Source: Hyphomicrobiales bacterium
GTDB taxonomy: Bacteria; Pseudomonadota; Alphaproteobacteria; Rhizobiales; Rhizobiaceae
Length of the DNA: 64,000 nt
Direction of reading: 5' to 3'
NCBI GenBank assembly: GCA_900471605.1
Contig: UCEY01000043.1
Span: 62,001 to 126,000, forward strand
In this document: one piece after another, positions 35,235-47,114 of the stretch
Layout of the letters: the number at the start of each line of letters is the position of its first letter
Position numbering within the stretch: position 1 is the first letter of the stretch
Notes under the pieces: generated by a model
Told to the model about the DNA's origin: nothing
Databases searched by the model: none
Seen by the model: only the letters and a program-made list of their open reading frames with translations
Made by a program: the position numbers and the translations under genes

Positions 35235-35249
35235 GAACAAAATAGGTAC
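35235..35249. promoter_or_regulatory. SOS (LexA) box upstream of recA
   Basis: GAAC-N7-GTAC at 35235-35249 is one mismatch from the alphaproteobacterial LexA site (GTTC-N7-GTTC, or GAAC-N7-GAAC on the other strand). It lies 62 bp upstream of the recA ATG. Confidence 0.7.
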
Positions 35250-35310
35250 ATCACCTTTATCGGCTGCTTCATTGCTTGCGCGGCGGCAATAACCTAAAGG
35301 TGGGATCAAC

Positions 35311-36399
35311 ATGGCACAGAACTCGTTGCGGCTGGTAGAGGATAAAGGCGTGGACAAGAGCAAGGCGCTGGAAGCAGCACTGTCACAGATCGAACGATCC
35401 TTCGGTAAGGGATCGATCATGAAGCTCGGTTCGAACGAGAATATCGTTGAGATCGAGACGGTTTCGACCGGCTCTCTCAGCCTCGACATCGCGCTTGGCA
35501 TCGGTGGCCTGCCGAAGGGCCGCATCATCGAAATCTACGGTCCGGAAAGCTCCGGCAAGACGACGCTCGCGCTGCAGACGATCGCCGAAGCCCAGAAGAA
35601 GGGCGGCATCTGCGCCTTCGTCGATGCCGAACATGCGCTCGATCCGGTCTATGCCCGCAAGCTCGGCGTCGATCTCCAGAACCTGCTGATCTCGCAGCCG
35701 GATACCGGTGAACAGGCGCTCGAAATCACCGACACGCTGGTCCGGTCCGGCGCAGTCGATGTCCTCGTCGTCGACTCGGTCGCCGCATTGACCCCGCGCG
35801 CCGAAATCGAAGGCGAGATGGGCGACAGCCTGCCGGGTCTCCAGGCCCGCCTGATGAGCCAGGCGCTGCGCAAGCTGACCGCTTCGATCTCCAAGTCGAA
35901 CTGCATGGTGATCTTCATCAACCAGATCCGCATGAAGATCGGCGTGATGTTCGGTTCTCCGGAAACCACCACCGGCGGCAACGCCCTGAAGTTCTACGCC
36001 TCGGTTCGCCTCGACATCCGCCGTATCGGCCAGGTCAAGGAGCGCGAGGAAGTGGTCGGCAACCAGACCCGCGTCAAGGTCGTCAAGAACAAGATGGCGC
36101 CTCCCTTCAAGCAGGTCGAATTCGACATCATGTATGGCGAAGGCGTTTCCAAGACCGGCGAACTGATCGATCTCGGCGTCAAGGCCGGCATCGTGGAGAA
36201 GTCCGGCGCCTGGTTCTCCTATAACAGCCAGCGCCTCGGCCAGGGCCGCGAGAACGCCAAGACCTTCCTGCGCGACAATCCTGAGCTTGCCCGCGAGATC
36301 GAGACGTCGCTCCGCCAGAATGCCGGCCTCATCGCCGACCGCTTCCTGCAGAACGGTGGTCCCGACGCTGACGACGGCGACGCGGCTGCGGATATGTAA
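35311..36399 (+). CDS. recA: Recombinase RecA
   Basis: Strand-exchange ATPase for homologous recombination and co-protease for LexA. The 362-residue protein has Walker A GPESSGKTT, the KGSIMKLGSNENI start, VDSVAALTPRAEIEGEMGD (Walker B and L1, quoted to 19 residues), and FINQIRMKIGVMFGSPETTT (L2). The acidic C-terminus (PDADDGDAAADM) is typical. It is preceded by an SOS box. AAGGTGGGATC lies ahead of the ATG. Confidence 0.98.
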   Translation: MAQNSLRLVEDKGVDKSKALEAALSQIERSFGKGSIMKLGSNENIVEIETVSTGSLSLDIALGIGGLPKGRIIEIYGPESSGKTTLALQTIAEAQKKGGICAFVDAEHALDPVYARKLGVDLQNLLISQPDTGEQALEITDTLVRSGAVDVLVVDSVAALTPRAEIEGEMGDSLPGLQARLMSQALRKLTASISKSNCMVIFINQIRMKIGVMFGSPETTTGGNALKFYASVRLDIRRIGQVKEREEVVGNQTRVKVVKNKMAPPFKQVEFDIMYGEGVSKTGELIDLGVKAGIVEKSGAWFSYNSQRLGQGRENAKTFLRDNPELAREIETSLRQNAGLIADRFLQNGGPDADDGDAAADM

Positions 36400-36581
36400 G
36401 CGGTCCCGCCGCACTCCGAGTTTTCTCCGGCTGCTTGCAATCGACCGGTCGCCATCGAAAGATGAGCGGCCGGTTTCTCGTTTGGCCAGGCGGCGGGCGG
36501 CTGGACAGTTGTGGGCGTGGACGATACAAGCCTTTGGTTTTCGAATAATAGGACCGCATCCGGCGGTAAAAAGGGCGTAGC

Positions 36582-39236
<2,655 letters not shown>

Positions 39237-39247
39237 TATTCGGTTGA

Positions 39248-39272
39248 GAAAAGCGGGCTTTGCCCGCTTTTC
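39248..39272 (+). terminator. Hairpin downstream of alaS
   Basis: An 11-bp stem GAAAAGCGGGC/GCCCGCTTTTC with a 3-nt loop lies just after the alaS stop. The only U-run is the TTTT in the stem, so termination may be partial and ttcA could be read through. Confidence 0.6.
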
Positions 39273-39290
39273 GATCTCAAGGAAAGACCA

Positions 39291-40157
39291 ATGGGCGTGA
39301 CGGCCAAAATCGACGATGACCTGGACGACGCCGTCGACGGTCTCGTGCCCGCCCTGTTTCGGGAGGCGCCGAGCTCGGTCTCGTTCAACAAGCTGCGCAA
39401 GCGCCTGCTGCGGCAGGTGCGCCAGGCCTTCGATGATTTCGGCATGCTGGGCGGCCAGAAACGCTGGCTCGTCGGTCTCTCCGGCGGCAAGGATTCCTAC
39501 TCGCTGCTGGCGGTGCTGCTCGATCTTCAATGGCGCGGCCTGCTGCCGGTCGAGCTGATTGCCTGCAATCTCGACCAGGGCCAGCCGAACTTCCCCAAGC
39601 ATATATTGCCGGAATATCTCGCCTCCATCGGCGTCAAGCACCGGATCGAATATCGCGATACCTATTCGATCGTGAAGGAAAAGGTGCCGGAAGGCGCCAC
39701 CTATTGTTCTCTCTGTTCCAGGCTTCGGCGCGGCAATCTTTACCGGATCGCCCGCGAAGAGGGTTGCGATGCGCTGGTGCTCGGTCATCACCGCGAAGAC
39801 ATTCTCGAAACCTTCTTCATGAACTTCTTCCACGGCGGAAGGCTTGCCGGCATGCCGGCAAAGCTCTTGAACGACGAAGGCGACATGATGGTGCTGAGGC
39901 CGCTCGCCTATTGCGCCGAGGACGACCTGGCCAAATTCGCCGCCGCCATGCAGTTCCCGATCATCCCCTGCGATCTCTGCGGCTCGCAGGACGGCCTGCA
40001 GCGCAATTCCATGAAAGCGATGCTTGCCGATATCGAGGCCCGCATGCCGGGCCGCAAGGACACGATGCTGCGCGCGCTCGCCCATGTGAACCCGTCCCAC
40101 CTGCTCGATCCGAAACTTTTCGATTTCTCCGGCCTCCAGGCCGCTCAAAACCTCTGA
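39291..40157 (+). CDS. ttcA: tRNA 2-thiocytidine(32) synthetase TtcA
   Basis: Thiolates cytidine 32 in several tRNAs using a [4Fe-4S] cluster. The 288-residue protein has the PP-loop VGLSGGKDSYSLL near residue 62 and the two Cys pairs that bind the cluster: YCSLCSRLRRG and CDLCGSQ. Other family blocks are NLDQGQPNFP and LGHHREDILETFFMN. ATG 39291 follows AAGGAAAGACC. The next gene starts 35 bp later. Confidence 0.95.
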   Translation: MGVTAKIDDDLDDAVDGLVPALFREAPSSVSFNKLRKRLLRQVRQAFDDFGMLGGQKRWLVGLSGGKDSYSLLAVLLDLQWRGLLPVELIACNLDQGQPNFPKHILPEYLASIGVKHRIEYRDTYSIVKEKVPEGATYCSLCSRLRRGNLYRIAREEGCDALVLGHHREDILETFFMNFFHGGRLAGMPAKLLNDEGDMMVLRPLAYCAEDDLAKFAAAMQFPIIPCDLCGSQDGLQRNSMKAMLADIEARMPGRKDTMLRALAHVNPSHLLDPKLFDFSGLQAAQNL

Positions 40158-40192
40158 ACTCCTCCCGACCAAGACCCCAAGAGACCGTAGTC

Positions 40193-41017
40193 ATGACCCT
40201 CCCGCTCGACATCACGAAGCTTGCCGATCTTCTGCGCCTTGCCGCCAAGGCCGAAATCCTGCCGCGTTTCCGGCGGCTTGGCAGCGGTGACGTCCGCTCC
40301 AAGAGCGAGCCGGCCGACCTGGTGACGGAGGCCGACGAGGCGGCCGAGCGGATGATCCGCCGCGAGCTGGAGGCCTTTGCGCCCGGCGCGCTTTTCGTCG
40401 GAGAGGAATCGGTGGCGGCCGATCCCTCGCTGCTCGCCAAGCTCGCGGATGCGGAATTCGCGGTGGTCGTCGATCCGGTCGACGGCACGTTCAATTTCGC
40501 CTCCGGCATCCCGGCCTTCGGCGTGATGGCCTCCGTCGTCTGGAAGGGCGAGACGGTCGCCGGCATCATCTACGATCCGATGGGCGACGACTGGGTCATG
40601 GCGGAAAAGGGCGCCGGCGCGTTCCTGCGGCGTCCGGACGGCGAGGCGATCCGGCTTGCGGTCGCGCAATCCCGGCCGATCGACGCGATGATCGGCATGG
40701 CCTCGCCCGGATATTTCTTCGGCGGCGAGCGCGAGCGGATCCTCGGCAATCTCGCCAAGGTTCGTTTCTTCGCCAACTATCGCTGCTCGGCCCATGAATA
40801 CCGCACGTTTGCCGGCGGCCACGTGCAGTTCGTGCTCTATAACAAGCTGATGCCCTGGGATCATCTGGCCGGCACGCTGATCGGGACGGAGGCCGGCGGT
40901 TACGTTGCGCGCTTCGACGGTTCTGCCTACCTGCCGCATCACCTCGACGGCGGGCTGCTGCTGACCACCGACAGGGAAAGCTGGCAGATGCTCCGCAACG
41001 AGATCATCGGCCACTGA
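40193..41017 (+). CDS. Inositol monophosphatase family protein
   Basis: A 274-residue Mg-dependent phosphatase. Motif blocks are DLVTEADEAAERMIRREL, VGEESVAAD (metal Glu), VVDPVDGTFNFASG (core DPxDGT) and NKLMPWDHLAGTLIGTEAGG (second Asp). Members of this family act on inositol phosphates, histidinol phosphate, PAP or fructose bisphosphate; the substrate is not evident. A possible promoter is in the short gap after ttcA, but cotranscription is equally likely. A strong terminator follows. Confidence 0.9.
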   Translation: MTLPLDITKLADLLRLAAKAEILPRFRRLGSGDVRSKSEPADLVTEADEAAERMIRRELEAFAPGALFVGEESVAADPSLLAKLADAEFAVVVDPVDGTFNFASGIPAFGVMASVVWKGETVAGIIYDPMGDDWVMAEKGAGAFLRRPDGEAIRLAVAQSRPIDAMIGMASPGYFFGGERERILGNLAKVRFFANYRCSAHEYRTFAGGHVQFVLYNKLMPWDHLAGTLIGTEAGGYVARFDGSAYLPHHLDGGLLLTTDRESWQMLRNEIIGH

Positions 41018-41029
41018 AGCCGCGCATAC

Positions 41030-41059
41030 AAAAAAGGCCGGAACAATCCGGCCTTTTTT
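41030..41059. terminator. Bidirectional intrinsic terminator
   Basis: AAAAAAGGCCGG and CCGGCCTTTTTT with an AACAAT loop lie between the convergent inositol-monophosphatase-family and MFS genes and can serve both. Confidence 0.9.
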
Positions 41060-41092
41060 GTTGGGTGAGATATTTCAGATCTTCGGCATATT

Positions 41093-42340
41093 TCAGATCT
41101 TCGGATTGTGCGGCTGGAAGAGTTTTCCCTTCTCGCCGATCAGCACGAAGATCAGTCCGATAATCGACACGATAAAAAATCCGGCCACCAGCGGCAATGC
41201 CGTGCCGTTGAAGGATTGGCCGATCGCAACGCCGATCAGCGCCCCGCCGACGGTACTCATGAAGCCGAGTACCGAGGAGGCCGTGCCCGCGACGTGACCG
41301 AGCGGTTCCATGGCCAGCGAATTGAAGTTCGCACCGATCCAGCCGAACTGGAACATTGCCAGCGAGAAGAAGGTCAGGAACAGCATGAAAGGCATGGGCT
41401 GCGGACCCAAAACCTGCACGAGCATCCAGACCGTCGTAATCGCGATGAAGCCGACAAGCGAGCCATGCGAGAGACGACGCATGCCGAAACGACCGACGAA
41501 GCGGGAGTTGAGAAAGGAGGCCGCCGACATGAAGACCGCCACGGCTGCGAACGCGACGGGGAATAGGGATCCGAGACCGTAGATACCCACATAGATCTGC
41601 TGCGCCGAGTTGATGAAGCCGAACATCGCGCCGAAAATGAAGGTGCTGGCGATCGTGTAGCAAAGCGCCAGGCGATTGGTCAGCACCATCTTGAAGCCCG
41701 ACAGGATCGACGAAACGGTGAACGGGCGCACGTCGGCAGGGTCAAGCGTTTCCGGCAGCCTGAAATACATCCAGCTTCCGATGCAGAGCGAAATGATCGC
41801 GATGAAGAGGAAGATCAGATGCCAGTTGCCGGCAAGCAGAATAAGCTGGCCGGTGCCCGGTGCGATGATCGGCACGACCATGAAGACCATCATGATCAGC
41901 GACATGACCTCAGCCATCGCGCGGCCGCCATAAACGTCGCGGACGATGGAAATGGTGATGACCCGGGTCGCGGCAGCGCCGGCGCCCTGGATAAAGCGAA
42001 GGACAAGAAGAGCGCCAAAGGAGGGCACGACGACGATGGCGACGGCGCAGATGAAATAGATGCCGATGCCGAACAGCATCGGGTTGCGCCGGCCGAAACG
42101 GTCCGAGAGAGGGCCATAGAGGACCTGGGCGATGCCAAGGCCGAATATGTAGGACGAGACCACATACTGCCGGTGGTTCTCATTCAAGACCCCAAGCGCA
42201 GCGCCGATCTGTTGAAGGCCCGGGAGCATGATGTCGATGGCGAATGCATTGAGTGCCATCAGCATCGCCATCATCGCGATAAATTCGGCGCGCCCCATGC
42301 CGCGCAGGCGGTCCTGAGGCGTTTGCAAAGGATTTGTCAC
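41093..42340 (-). CDS. Bcr/CflA-type MFS drug exporter
   Basis: A 415-residue transporter with 12 hydrophobic segments. Family blocks are ALNAFAIDIMLPGLQQIGAA in helix 1, VLYGPLSDRFGRRNPMLFG (the A-like loop), RFIQGAGAAATRVITISIVRD and PTGTGQLI-like residues (VVPIIAPGTGQLI). This subfamily exports drugs such as bicyclomycin or chloramphenicol. GTG 42340 follows AGGAAG at six bases; a TTG at 42358 would lie over that site. Divergence from nothing: grxD is upstream on the same strand with a 90-bp gap. Confidence 0.88.
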   Translation of the reverse strand: MTNPLQTPQDRLRGMGRAEFIAMMAMLMALNAFAIDIMLPGLQQIGAALGVLNENHRQYVVSSYIFGLGIAQVLYGPLSDRFGRRNPMLFGIGIYFICAVAIVVVPSFGALLVLRFIQGAGAAATRVITISIVRDVYGGRAMAEVMSLIMMVFMVVPIIAPGTGQLILLAGNWHLIFLFIAIISLCIGSWMYFRLPETLDPADVRPFTVSSILSGFKMVLTNRLALCYTIASTFIFGAMFGFINSAQQIYVGIYGLGSLFPVAFAAVAVFMSAASFLNSRFVGRFGMRRLSHGSLVGFIAITTVWMLVQVLGPQPMPFMLFLTFFSLAMFQFGWIGANFNSLAMEPLGHVAGTASSVLGFMSTVGGALIGVAIGQSFNGTALPLVAGFFIVSIIGLIFVLIGEKGKLFQPHNPKI

Positions 42341-42430
42341 AAGTAGCTTCCTAAACAACGTGAAGGCGCCGTTGGGAGCGGCGCCTTGAAAAATATCTTT
42401 ATAATGTCCCGGACCTTGGCCCGGAAAATC

Positions 42431-42766
42431 TCAAGCCGCGCCGCGGACGCTGATGCCTTGCTCCTGCAGGTGAGTCTGCAACTCTCCGGATTGGAACATC
42501 TCGCGGACGATATCGCAACCGCCGATGAACTCGCCCTTGACGTAAAGCTGCGGAATGGTTGGCCAGTTGGAGTAGTCCTTGATGCCCTGGCGGATTTCCG
42601 CATCGGCGAGCACGTTGACGCCCTTGTAGTCGAGACCGAGATAGTCGAGAATCTGCACGACCTGGCCGGAGAAACCGCATTGCGGGAACTGCGGGGTGCC
42701 CTTCATGAAGAGAACCACGTCATTGGTCTTCACTTCGTTGGCGATAAAATCGGTAATTCCGCTCAT
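42431..42766 (-). CDS. grxD: Monothiol glutaredoxin (Grx4/GrxD family)
   Basis: A 111-residue CGFS-type glutaredoxin that carries [2Fe-2S] clusters with BolA proteins. The active site is TPQFPQCGFSGQVVQIL, Cys near residue 32, and WPTIPQLYVKGEFIGGCDIV is the glutathione-binding region. A bolA gene lies just upstream on the same strand, the typical partner arrangement. Confidence 0.96.
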   Translation of the reverse strand: MSGITDFIANEVKTNDVVLFMKGTPQFPQCGFSGQVVQILDYLGLDYKGVNVLADAEIRQGIKDYSNWPTIPQLYVKGEFIGGCDIVREMFQSGELQTHLQEQGISVRGAA

Positions 42767-42998
42767 GTCCTATCCTTTCACATGCGGTTTCAAGGGCCGC
42801 TGCGCTGCGTCATTAGCCTTAAATAGCAATGTGGCAGCTGGAATTCCAGCGGAATAGTCCATTGGGTGGGGTTATTCCGCGGCTCGCCGCCGTTTAAAAC
42901 GTCAGGCGAGCCACGACCGTGCTGGCGGCTGTGCCGCTTGCTGCGACTGCCGAGGAGCTCCGGTGACGATCTCCTCGATCAGGCCGGGCGTCGTCATC

Positions 42999-43235
42999 TC
43001 ACTCCGCCGGAGCGGAGGTCTGCAGCGCCAGCGCATGCAGTACGCCGCCCATATTGCCCTTCAGAGCCTCGTAGACCATCTGATGCTGCTGGACGCGGCT
43101 CTTTCCGCGAAAAGCCTCCGCCACCACTTCGGCAGCGTAGTGGTCGCCGTCGCCGGCGAGATCCCGGATGGTAACCTTGGCACCGGGAATGCCGGCCTTG
43201 ATCAGGTCTTCGATTTCACCGGGTCTCATAGCCAT
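42999..43235 (-). CDS. bolA: BolA family protein
   Basis: A 78-residue BolA protein, partner of monothiol glutaredoxin in iron sensing and Fe-S trafficking. Visible blocks are MRPGEIEDLIKAGIPGAKVT, DGDHYAAEVVAEAFRGKSRV (with a conserved His) and QMVYEALKGNMGGVLHALAL. ATG 43235 (MAMRPGE) was chosen because the longer frame adds 22 residues unlike the family. A 230-bp gap separates it from grxD, so it may be cotranscribed or have its own promoter. Confidence 0.93.
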   Translation of the reverse strand: MAMRPGEIEDLIKAGIPGAKVTIRDLAGDGDHYAAEVVAEAFRGKSRVQQHQMVYEALKGNMGGVLHALALQTSAPAE

Positions 43236-43334
43236 GATGTCACGCCTTTTCTTCTCCGCAGACTCAACCGCGAAACCTTTTGTCGAGATACACTGCCTCA
43301 AAGCTGCTCTGCGGTCAAAGCGGGATCGAGCGGC

Positions 43335-44024
43335 TCAGCTGCAATGATGCAAGAATGCATGCTTCATCTTGTGGAGGCTGGCCCTGGCGCGGAACCTCAG
43401 TGGCGGAAGATGCTGGGCGCGGGAGAAACGAAAGAGCCATAAGGAGCTCATCGTCAGGATCATGAAGCCGTAGGACTCGAGGCTTTCCTCCATCATGACG
43501 ATATCGAAATGCTCGGCGAGCTGGCTGGCGCCGAGCACCGCGGCAATCAGGCCCAGTGGCCAGGAAAGGCGCGGATGGATAGCGCGCAGGAAGCCGCCTC
43601 TGTGCCGATATTCGAACACGATCGTCGCAATCAGCAGGATCAGGGCGGCAATGCCGATAATAATTGGCAGCCAAGTCTTCGACACACAATAAACTGTCAC
43701 ACTTCCACGGCATATTGGCATCTCACGCATGAAGAAGACGACGGAGATGCAGGCCGTCGTGACTGCGACGAAGCGTGCCAATATCCTCGTTCCGAGGGCG
43801 GCCATGACCGCAAAAACTGCGGTGATGGCAAGTGAAGCGGATTGAAGGTCTTCGATGGGGCCGTCTTCATCGAAGATATCGTGGGTGGTCATTCCCATCT
43901 TCGAAAAAATCATCCAGGCCAGAACGTTCAGGCAAAGGGTGACGATCAGTGCATCGAGCCAGATCCGCCTGTAGTGCCAGGTCGGGCCCGATGACCTCAA
44001 CCAGGTCAAAATCGGTTTCAGCAT
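43335..44024 (-). CDS. Multi-pass membrane protein of unknown function
   Basis: A 229-residue protein with about six hydrophobic segments (IVTLCLNVLAWMIF, ASLAITAVFAVMAAL, FVAVTTACISVVFF, WLPIIIGIAALILLIATIV, GLIAAVLGASQLA, YGFMILTMSSLWLF). A loop between helices holds MREMPICRGSVTVYC with two Cys. No family is recognised. ATG 44024 follows AGAGAAATGC. Base composition is slightly lower in GC than its neighbours, and it could be an accessory gene. Confidence 0.65.
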   Translation of the reverse strand: MLKPILTWLRSSGPTWHYRRIWLDALIVTLCLNVLAWMIFSKMGMTTHDIFDEDGPIEDLQSASLAITAVFAVMAALGTRILARFVAVTTACISVVFFMREMPICRGSVTVYCVSKTWLPIIIGIAALILLIATIVFEYRHRGGFLRAIHPRLSWPLGLIAAVLGASQLAEHFDIVMMEESLESYGFMILTMSSLWLFRFSRAQHLPPLRFRARASLHKMKHAFLHHCS

Positions 44025-44121
44025 TTCTCTACGCTTGTTCTCATATCAGAAAACCCGAATGGTTATCCGGATGAGACGAGTCCAGCAATCCCTTCGGCTT
44101 CAAATTTGCTCACGTGTGCAG

Positions 44122-44150
44122 AAAAGCCGCAGTCCTAAACCGCGGCTTTT
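44122..44150. terminator. Intrinsic terminator of purL
   Basis: AAAAGCCGC and GCGGCTTTT pair over an 11-nt loop; on the minus strand the hairpin ends in TTTT. It lies 42 bp past the purL stop. Confidence 0.75.
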
Positions 44151-44191
44151 CGCACTGGCGTAGCTTTCCTGACGCGTGGAGCGGCTGGAAT

Positions 44192-46399
44192 TCAGGCCAT
44201 GAAGGCCGGGAACCAGCTCTCATGCGCTTCCGTCAGCTGCGGGATCCCGATCTCGATCAGGTCGTCGATCACCAAGCTGCCGCCTGCGACTGTGCCAAGC
44301 GTGCGGAAGGGAACGGCCGCACCTTCGGCATTGGCCTGCACGAAATTGGCGAGATCCGCAGGCACTGCGATGACATAACGGGCCTGATCTTCGCCGAACA
44401 GCAGCGCATGGGCCGGGCCGCGCTGTTCCTTGAGGCTGATTTTCATTCCCTTGGCCGATGCCATTGCCATCTCGGCAAGCGCCACCGCAAGGCCGCCCGA
44501 AGAAATGTCGTGGCAGGCCGTGACTTGGCCGTTGCGGATGAGCGAGCGGACGAAATCGCCGTTGCGGCGCTCGGCCTTCAGGTCGACTTCCGGCGGCGGA
44601 CCGTCGATCGTGTCGAGAATGTCGCGCAGATAGACCGAAGAGCCGAGATGGCTGCCGTCCGTTCCGATCATGATCAGCTTGTCGCCGTCGTTCGCCGAAC
44701 CGATCTTCGCCATTTTCTGCCAGTCCGGCAGAAGGCCGACACCGGCTATCGTCGGGGTCGGCAGGATGGCGATGCCGTTGGTCTCGTTGTAGAGCGAGAC
44801 ATTGCCGGAGACGATCGGGAAATCGAGCGCCTTGCAGGCCTCGCCGATGCCCTTGATGGCGCCGACGAGCTGACCCATGATTTCCGGTTTTTCCGGATTG
44901 CCGAAATTGAGGTTGTCGGTGGCGGCGAGCGGTTCGGCACCGGTTGCGACGATATTGCGCCAGCATTCCGCGACCGCCTGCTTGCCGCCTTCGAACGGAT
45001 CGGCCTCGACGTAGCGCGGCGTGACGTCGGAAGAGAAGGCGAGTGCCTTGGTGGGATGGGTGTCGATACGCACGACGCCGGCATCGCCGCCCGGGCGCTG
45101 CAGCGAATTGCCCTGGATCAGCGTGTCATACTGTTCCCAGACCCAGCGGCGGCTGGACTGGTTGGCCGAGCCGACGAGTTTCAGCAAAGCCTGATTATAG
45201 TCGGCGGGTGCGGCAACCTGCGAGGCGGGCAGGGGCGGGCATGCCTTTGACGGCACCCAGGGACGGTCGTATTCCGGAGCCTGGTCGCCGAGATCCTTGA
45301 TCGGCAGGTTGGCGACTTCCTCGCCCTGATGCAGGACGCGGAAACGCAGGTCGTCGGTCGTCTTGCCGACGATCGCGAAATCGAGGCCCCATTTGACGAA
45401 GATCGCCTTGGCCTGGTCTTCCTTTTCCGGCTGCAGCACCATGAGCATGCGCTCCTGGCTTTCCGACAGCATCATTTCATAGGCCGTCATCCGGTCTTCG
45501 CGCACCGGCACCTGGTCGAGGTCGAGCTCGATGCCGAGGTCGCCCTTGGCGCCCATCTCGACGGCCGAGCAGGTGAGGCCGGCCGCACCCATGTCCTGGA
45601 TGGCGATCACGGCGCCGGTTGCCATCAGTTCGAGGCAGGCTTCGAGCAGGCATTTTTCGGTGAAGGGGTCGCCGACCTGGACGGTCGGGCGCTTTTCTTC
45701 GATGGATTCGTCGAATTCGGCAGATGCCATCGTTGCCCCGCCGACACCGTCACGGCCGGTCTTGGCACCGAGGTAAACGACCGGCAGGCCGACGCCTTTG
45801 GCTTCCGACAGGAAGATCGCATTCGACTTGGCAAGCCCGGCTGCAAAGGCATTGACCAGGATGTTGCCGTTGTATCGTGGATCGAACTCCACTTCGCCGC
45901 CGACGGTCGGCACGCCGAAGGAATTGCCGTACCCGCCGACGCCGGCAACGACGCCGGACACAAGATGTTTGGTCTTCGGATGGTCGGGCGCCCCGAAGCG
46001 CAGCGCGTTCATCGCCGCGATCGGGCGAGCGCCCATGGTGAAGACGTCGCGCAGAATGCCGCCGACGCCCGTCGCCGCACCCTGGTAGGGTTCGATATAG
46101 GATGGATGGTTGTGGCTCTCCATCTTGAAGACGACGCAGTCGCCATCGTCGATATCCACCACGCCGGCATTTTCGCCAGGCCCCTGGATGACGCGCGGTC
46201 CCTTGGTCGGCAGGGTGCGCAGCCATTTCTTGGAGGATTTGTAGGAGCAGTGCTCGTTCCACATGGCCGAGAAGATGCCGAGTTCCGTGAAGCTTGGCTC
46301 GCGTCCGATCAGATCGAGAATCCGCTGATATTCGTCGGGCTTCAGGCCATGCGAGGCGACGAGTTCGGGAGTGATCGCGATGCTGTTCGGAATGGTCAT
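44192..46399 (-). CDS. purL: Phosphoribosylformylglycinamidine synthase, large subunit PurL
   Basis: ATP-dependent amidation of FGAR in purine synthesis, acting with PurQ and PurS. The 735-residue product is the small (bacterial/archaeal) PurL type. Blocks are FTELGIFSAMWNEHCSYKSS, FKMESHNHPSYIEPYQGAAT, QDMGAAGLTCSAVEMGAKGD, GDKLIMIGTDGSHLGSSVYL and CHDISSGGLAVALAEMAMA. (Each is a conserved AIRS/PurM-like segment.) ATG 46399 was chosen; a longer frame runs 208 codons upstream through the pagL-like gene and is not real. purQ, purS and purC lie about 1.4 kb upstream, separated by two unrelated genes. Confidence 0.97.
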   Translation of the reverse strand: MTIPNSIAITPELVASHGLKPDEYQRILDLIGREPSFTELGIFSAMWNEHCSYKSSKKWLRTLPTKGPRVIQGPGENAGVVDIDDGDCVVFKMESHNHPSYIEPYQGAATGVGGILRDVFTMGARPIAAMNALRFGAPDHPKTKHLVSGVVAGVGGYGNSFGVPTVGGEVEFDPRYNGNILVNAFAAGLAKSNAIFLSEAKGVGLPVVYLGAKTGRDGVGGATMASAEFDESIEEKRPTVQVGDPFTEKCLLEACLELMATGAVIAIQDMGAAGLTCSAVEMGAKGDLGIELDLDQVPVREDRMTAYEMMLSESQERMLMVLQPEKEDQAKAIFVKWGLDFAIVGKTTDDLRFRVLHQGEEVANLPIKDLGDQAPEYDRPWVPSKACPPLPASQVAAPADYNQALLKLVGSANQSSRRWVWEQYDTLIQGNSLQRPGGDAGVVRIDTHPTKALAFSSDVTPRYVEADPFEGGKQAVAECWRNIVATGAEPLAATDNLNFGNPEKPEIMGQLVGAIKGIGEACKALDFPIVSGNVSLYNETNGIAILPTPTIAGVGLLPDWQKMAKIGSANDGDKLIMIGTDGSHLGSSVYLRDILDTIDGPPPEVDLKAERRNGDFVRSLIRNGQVTACHDISSGGLAVALAEMAMASAKGMKISLKEQRGPAHALLFGEDQARYVIAVPADLANFVQANAEGAAVPFRTLGTVAGGSLVIDDLIEIGIPQLTEAHESWFPAFMA

Positions 46400-46505
46400 G
46401 ATCTTCTCTGGATTGGGGAGCCTGACAAGGCCGCTCTTTAACCTATGTGGCGGCGGCGCGCGACAGGAAAATGCTGCCGTGCGATGGCATGATGTGGAAG
46501 GCCGG

Positions 46506-46533
46506 AAAACAAAAAGCGCCGGAAACCCGGCGC
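46506..46533 (-). terminator. Intrinsic terminator of the PagL-like gene
   Basis: On the minus strand GCGCCGG/CCGGCGC forms a 7-bp stem with a short loop followed by TTTTTGTTTT. It lies about 27 bp past the gene's stop. Confidence 0.85.
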
Positions 46534-46559
46534 CTCTTTCAGACCATATCGGCTGTGGA

Positions 46560-47114
46560 TCAGAACTTGTAGCCAACCGCGATGCCTGCATAGGAGAGGC
46601 CGGCATTGTAGTCGCAGAGGTTGGCATTCGAGGAGTGCTCGACGGTCGCCAGAACACGCCAGTTGTTGGTGATGTTGTAGCCGAGGCCGAGCGACTCGTG
46701 GAAGAGCGCATGGCAACCGACCTTCGGGCCGTCATTCGGCTTGTCGAGATTGCCGTTGTTGAACGCGCCGCCGAAGCCGAGATCGACGAAGATCTTGTCG
46801 GTGATCGGTGCCGTCCAGGTGAAGCCGGCAAACACCTGGCTTGCTTCGCCGGCCGTCGAGACGATCGCGCCGACATGGACGCGCGGACGCAGCATGTGGT
46901 CCATGAAGCTCTGGGCGTGACGCTGGTCGAAGGGGTCGAAGAAGACGGTGGCGGAAGGGAACGCGCCCTTTTCGAAGGTGCTCTTGCTCTGGATCGAACC
47001 GGAAACGCCGATACGCACTTCATCGAACAGACGTTCCTGGGCAGATGCCGAGGAGGAGATGCCCGAAGCCAGGATGACGGCTCCGATTGCAGATGCGAAA
47101 AATGTCTTGTTCAT
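46560..47114 (-). CDS. Acyloxyacyl hydrolase (PagL-like lipid A 3-O-deacylase)
   Basis: An outer-membrane beta-barrel of 184 residues with a signal peptide (ASAIGAVILASGISSSASA). The catalytic motif HSS is visible in ATVEHSSNANLCDYNAGLSY near the C-terminus, and the final GIAVGYKF ends in an aromatic residue as expected for an outer-membrane protein. FHESLGLGYNITNNWRV is another family block. PagL removes the 3-linked acyl chain of lipid A; the rhizobial substrate is inferred. ATG 47114 follows GGGCGGTGG. A CtrA-like TTAACCAT lies about 210 bp upstream. Confidence 0.85.
   Translation of the reverse strand: MNKTFFASAIGAVILASGISSSASAQERLFDEVRIGVSGSIQSKSTFEKGAFPSATVFFDPFDQRHAQSFMDHMLRPRVHVGAIVSTAGEASQVFAGFTWTAPITDKIFVDLGFGGAFNNGNLDKPNDGPKVGCHALFHESLGLGYNITNNWRVLATVEHSSNANLCDYNAGLSYAGIAVGYKF

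Noticed and set aside
46400..47023. 208-codon N-terminal extension of purL
   Set aside because: It runs through the pagL-like gene and its terminator in another frame; PurL families begin at MTIPNSI-type sequence near 46399.
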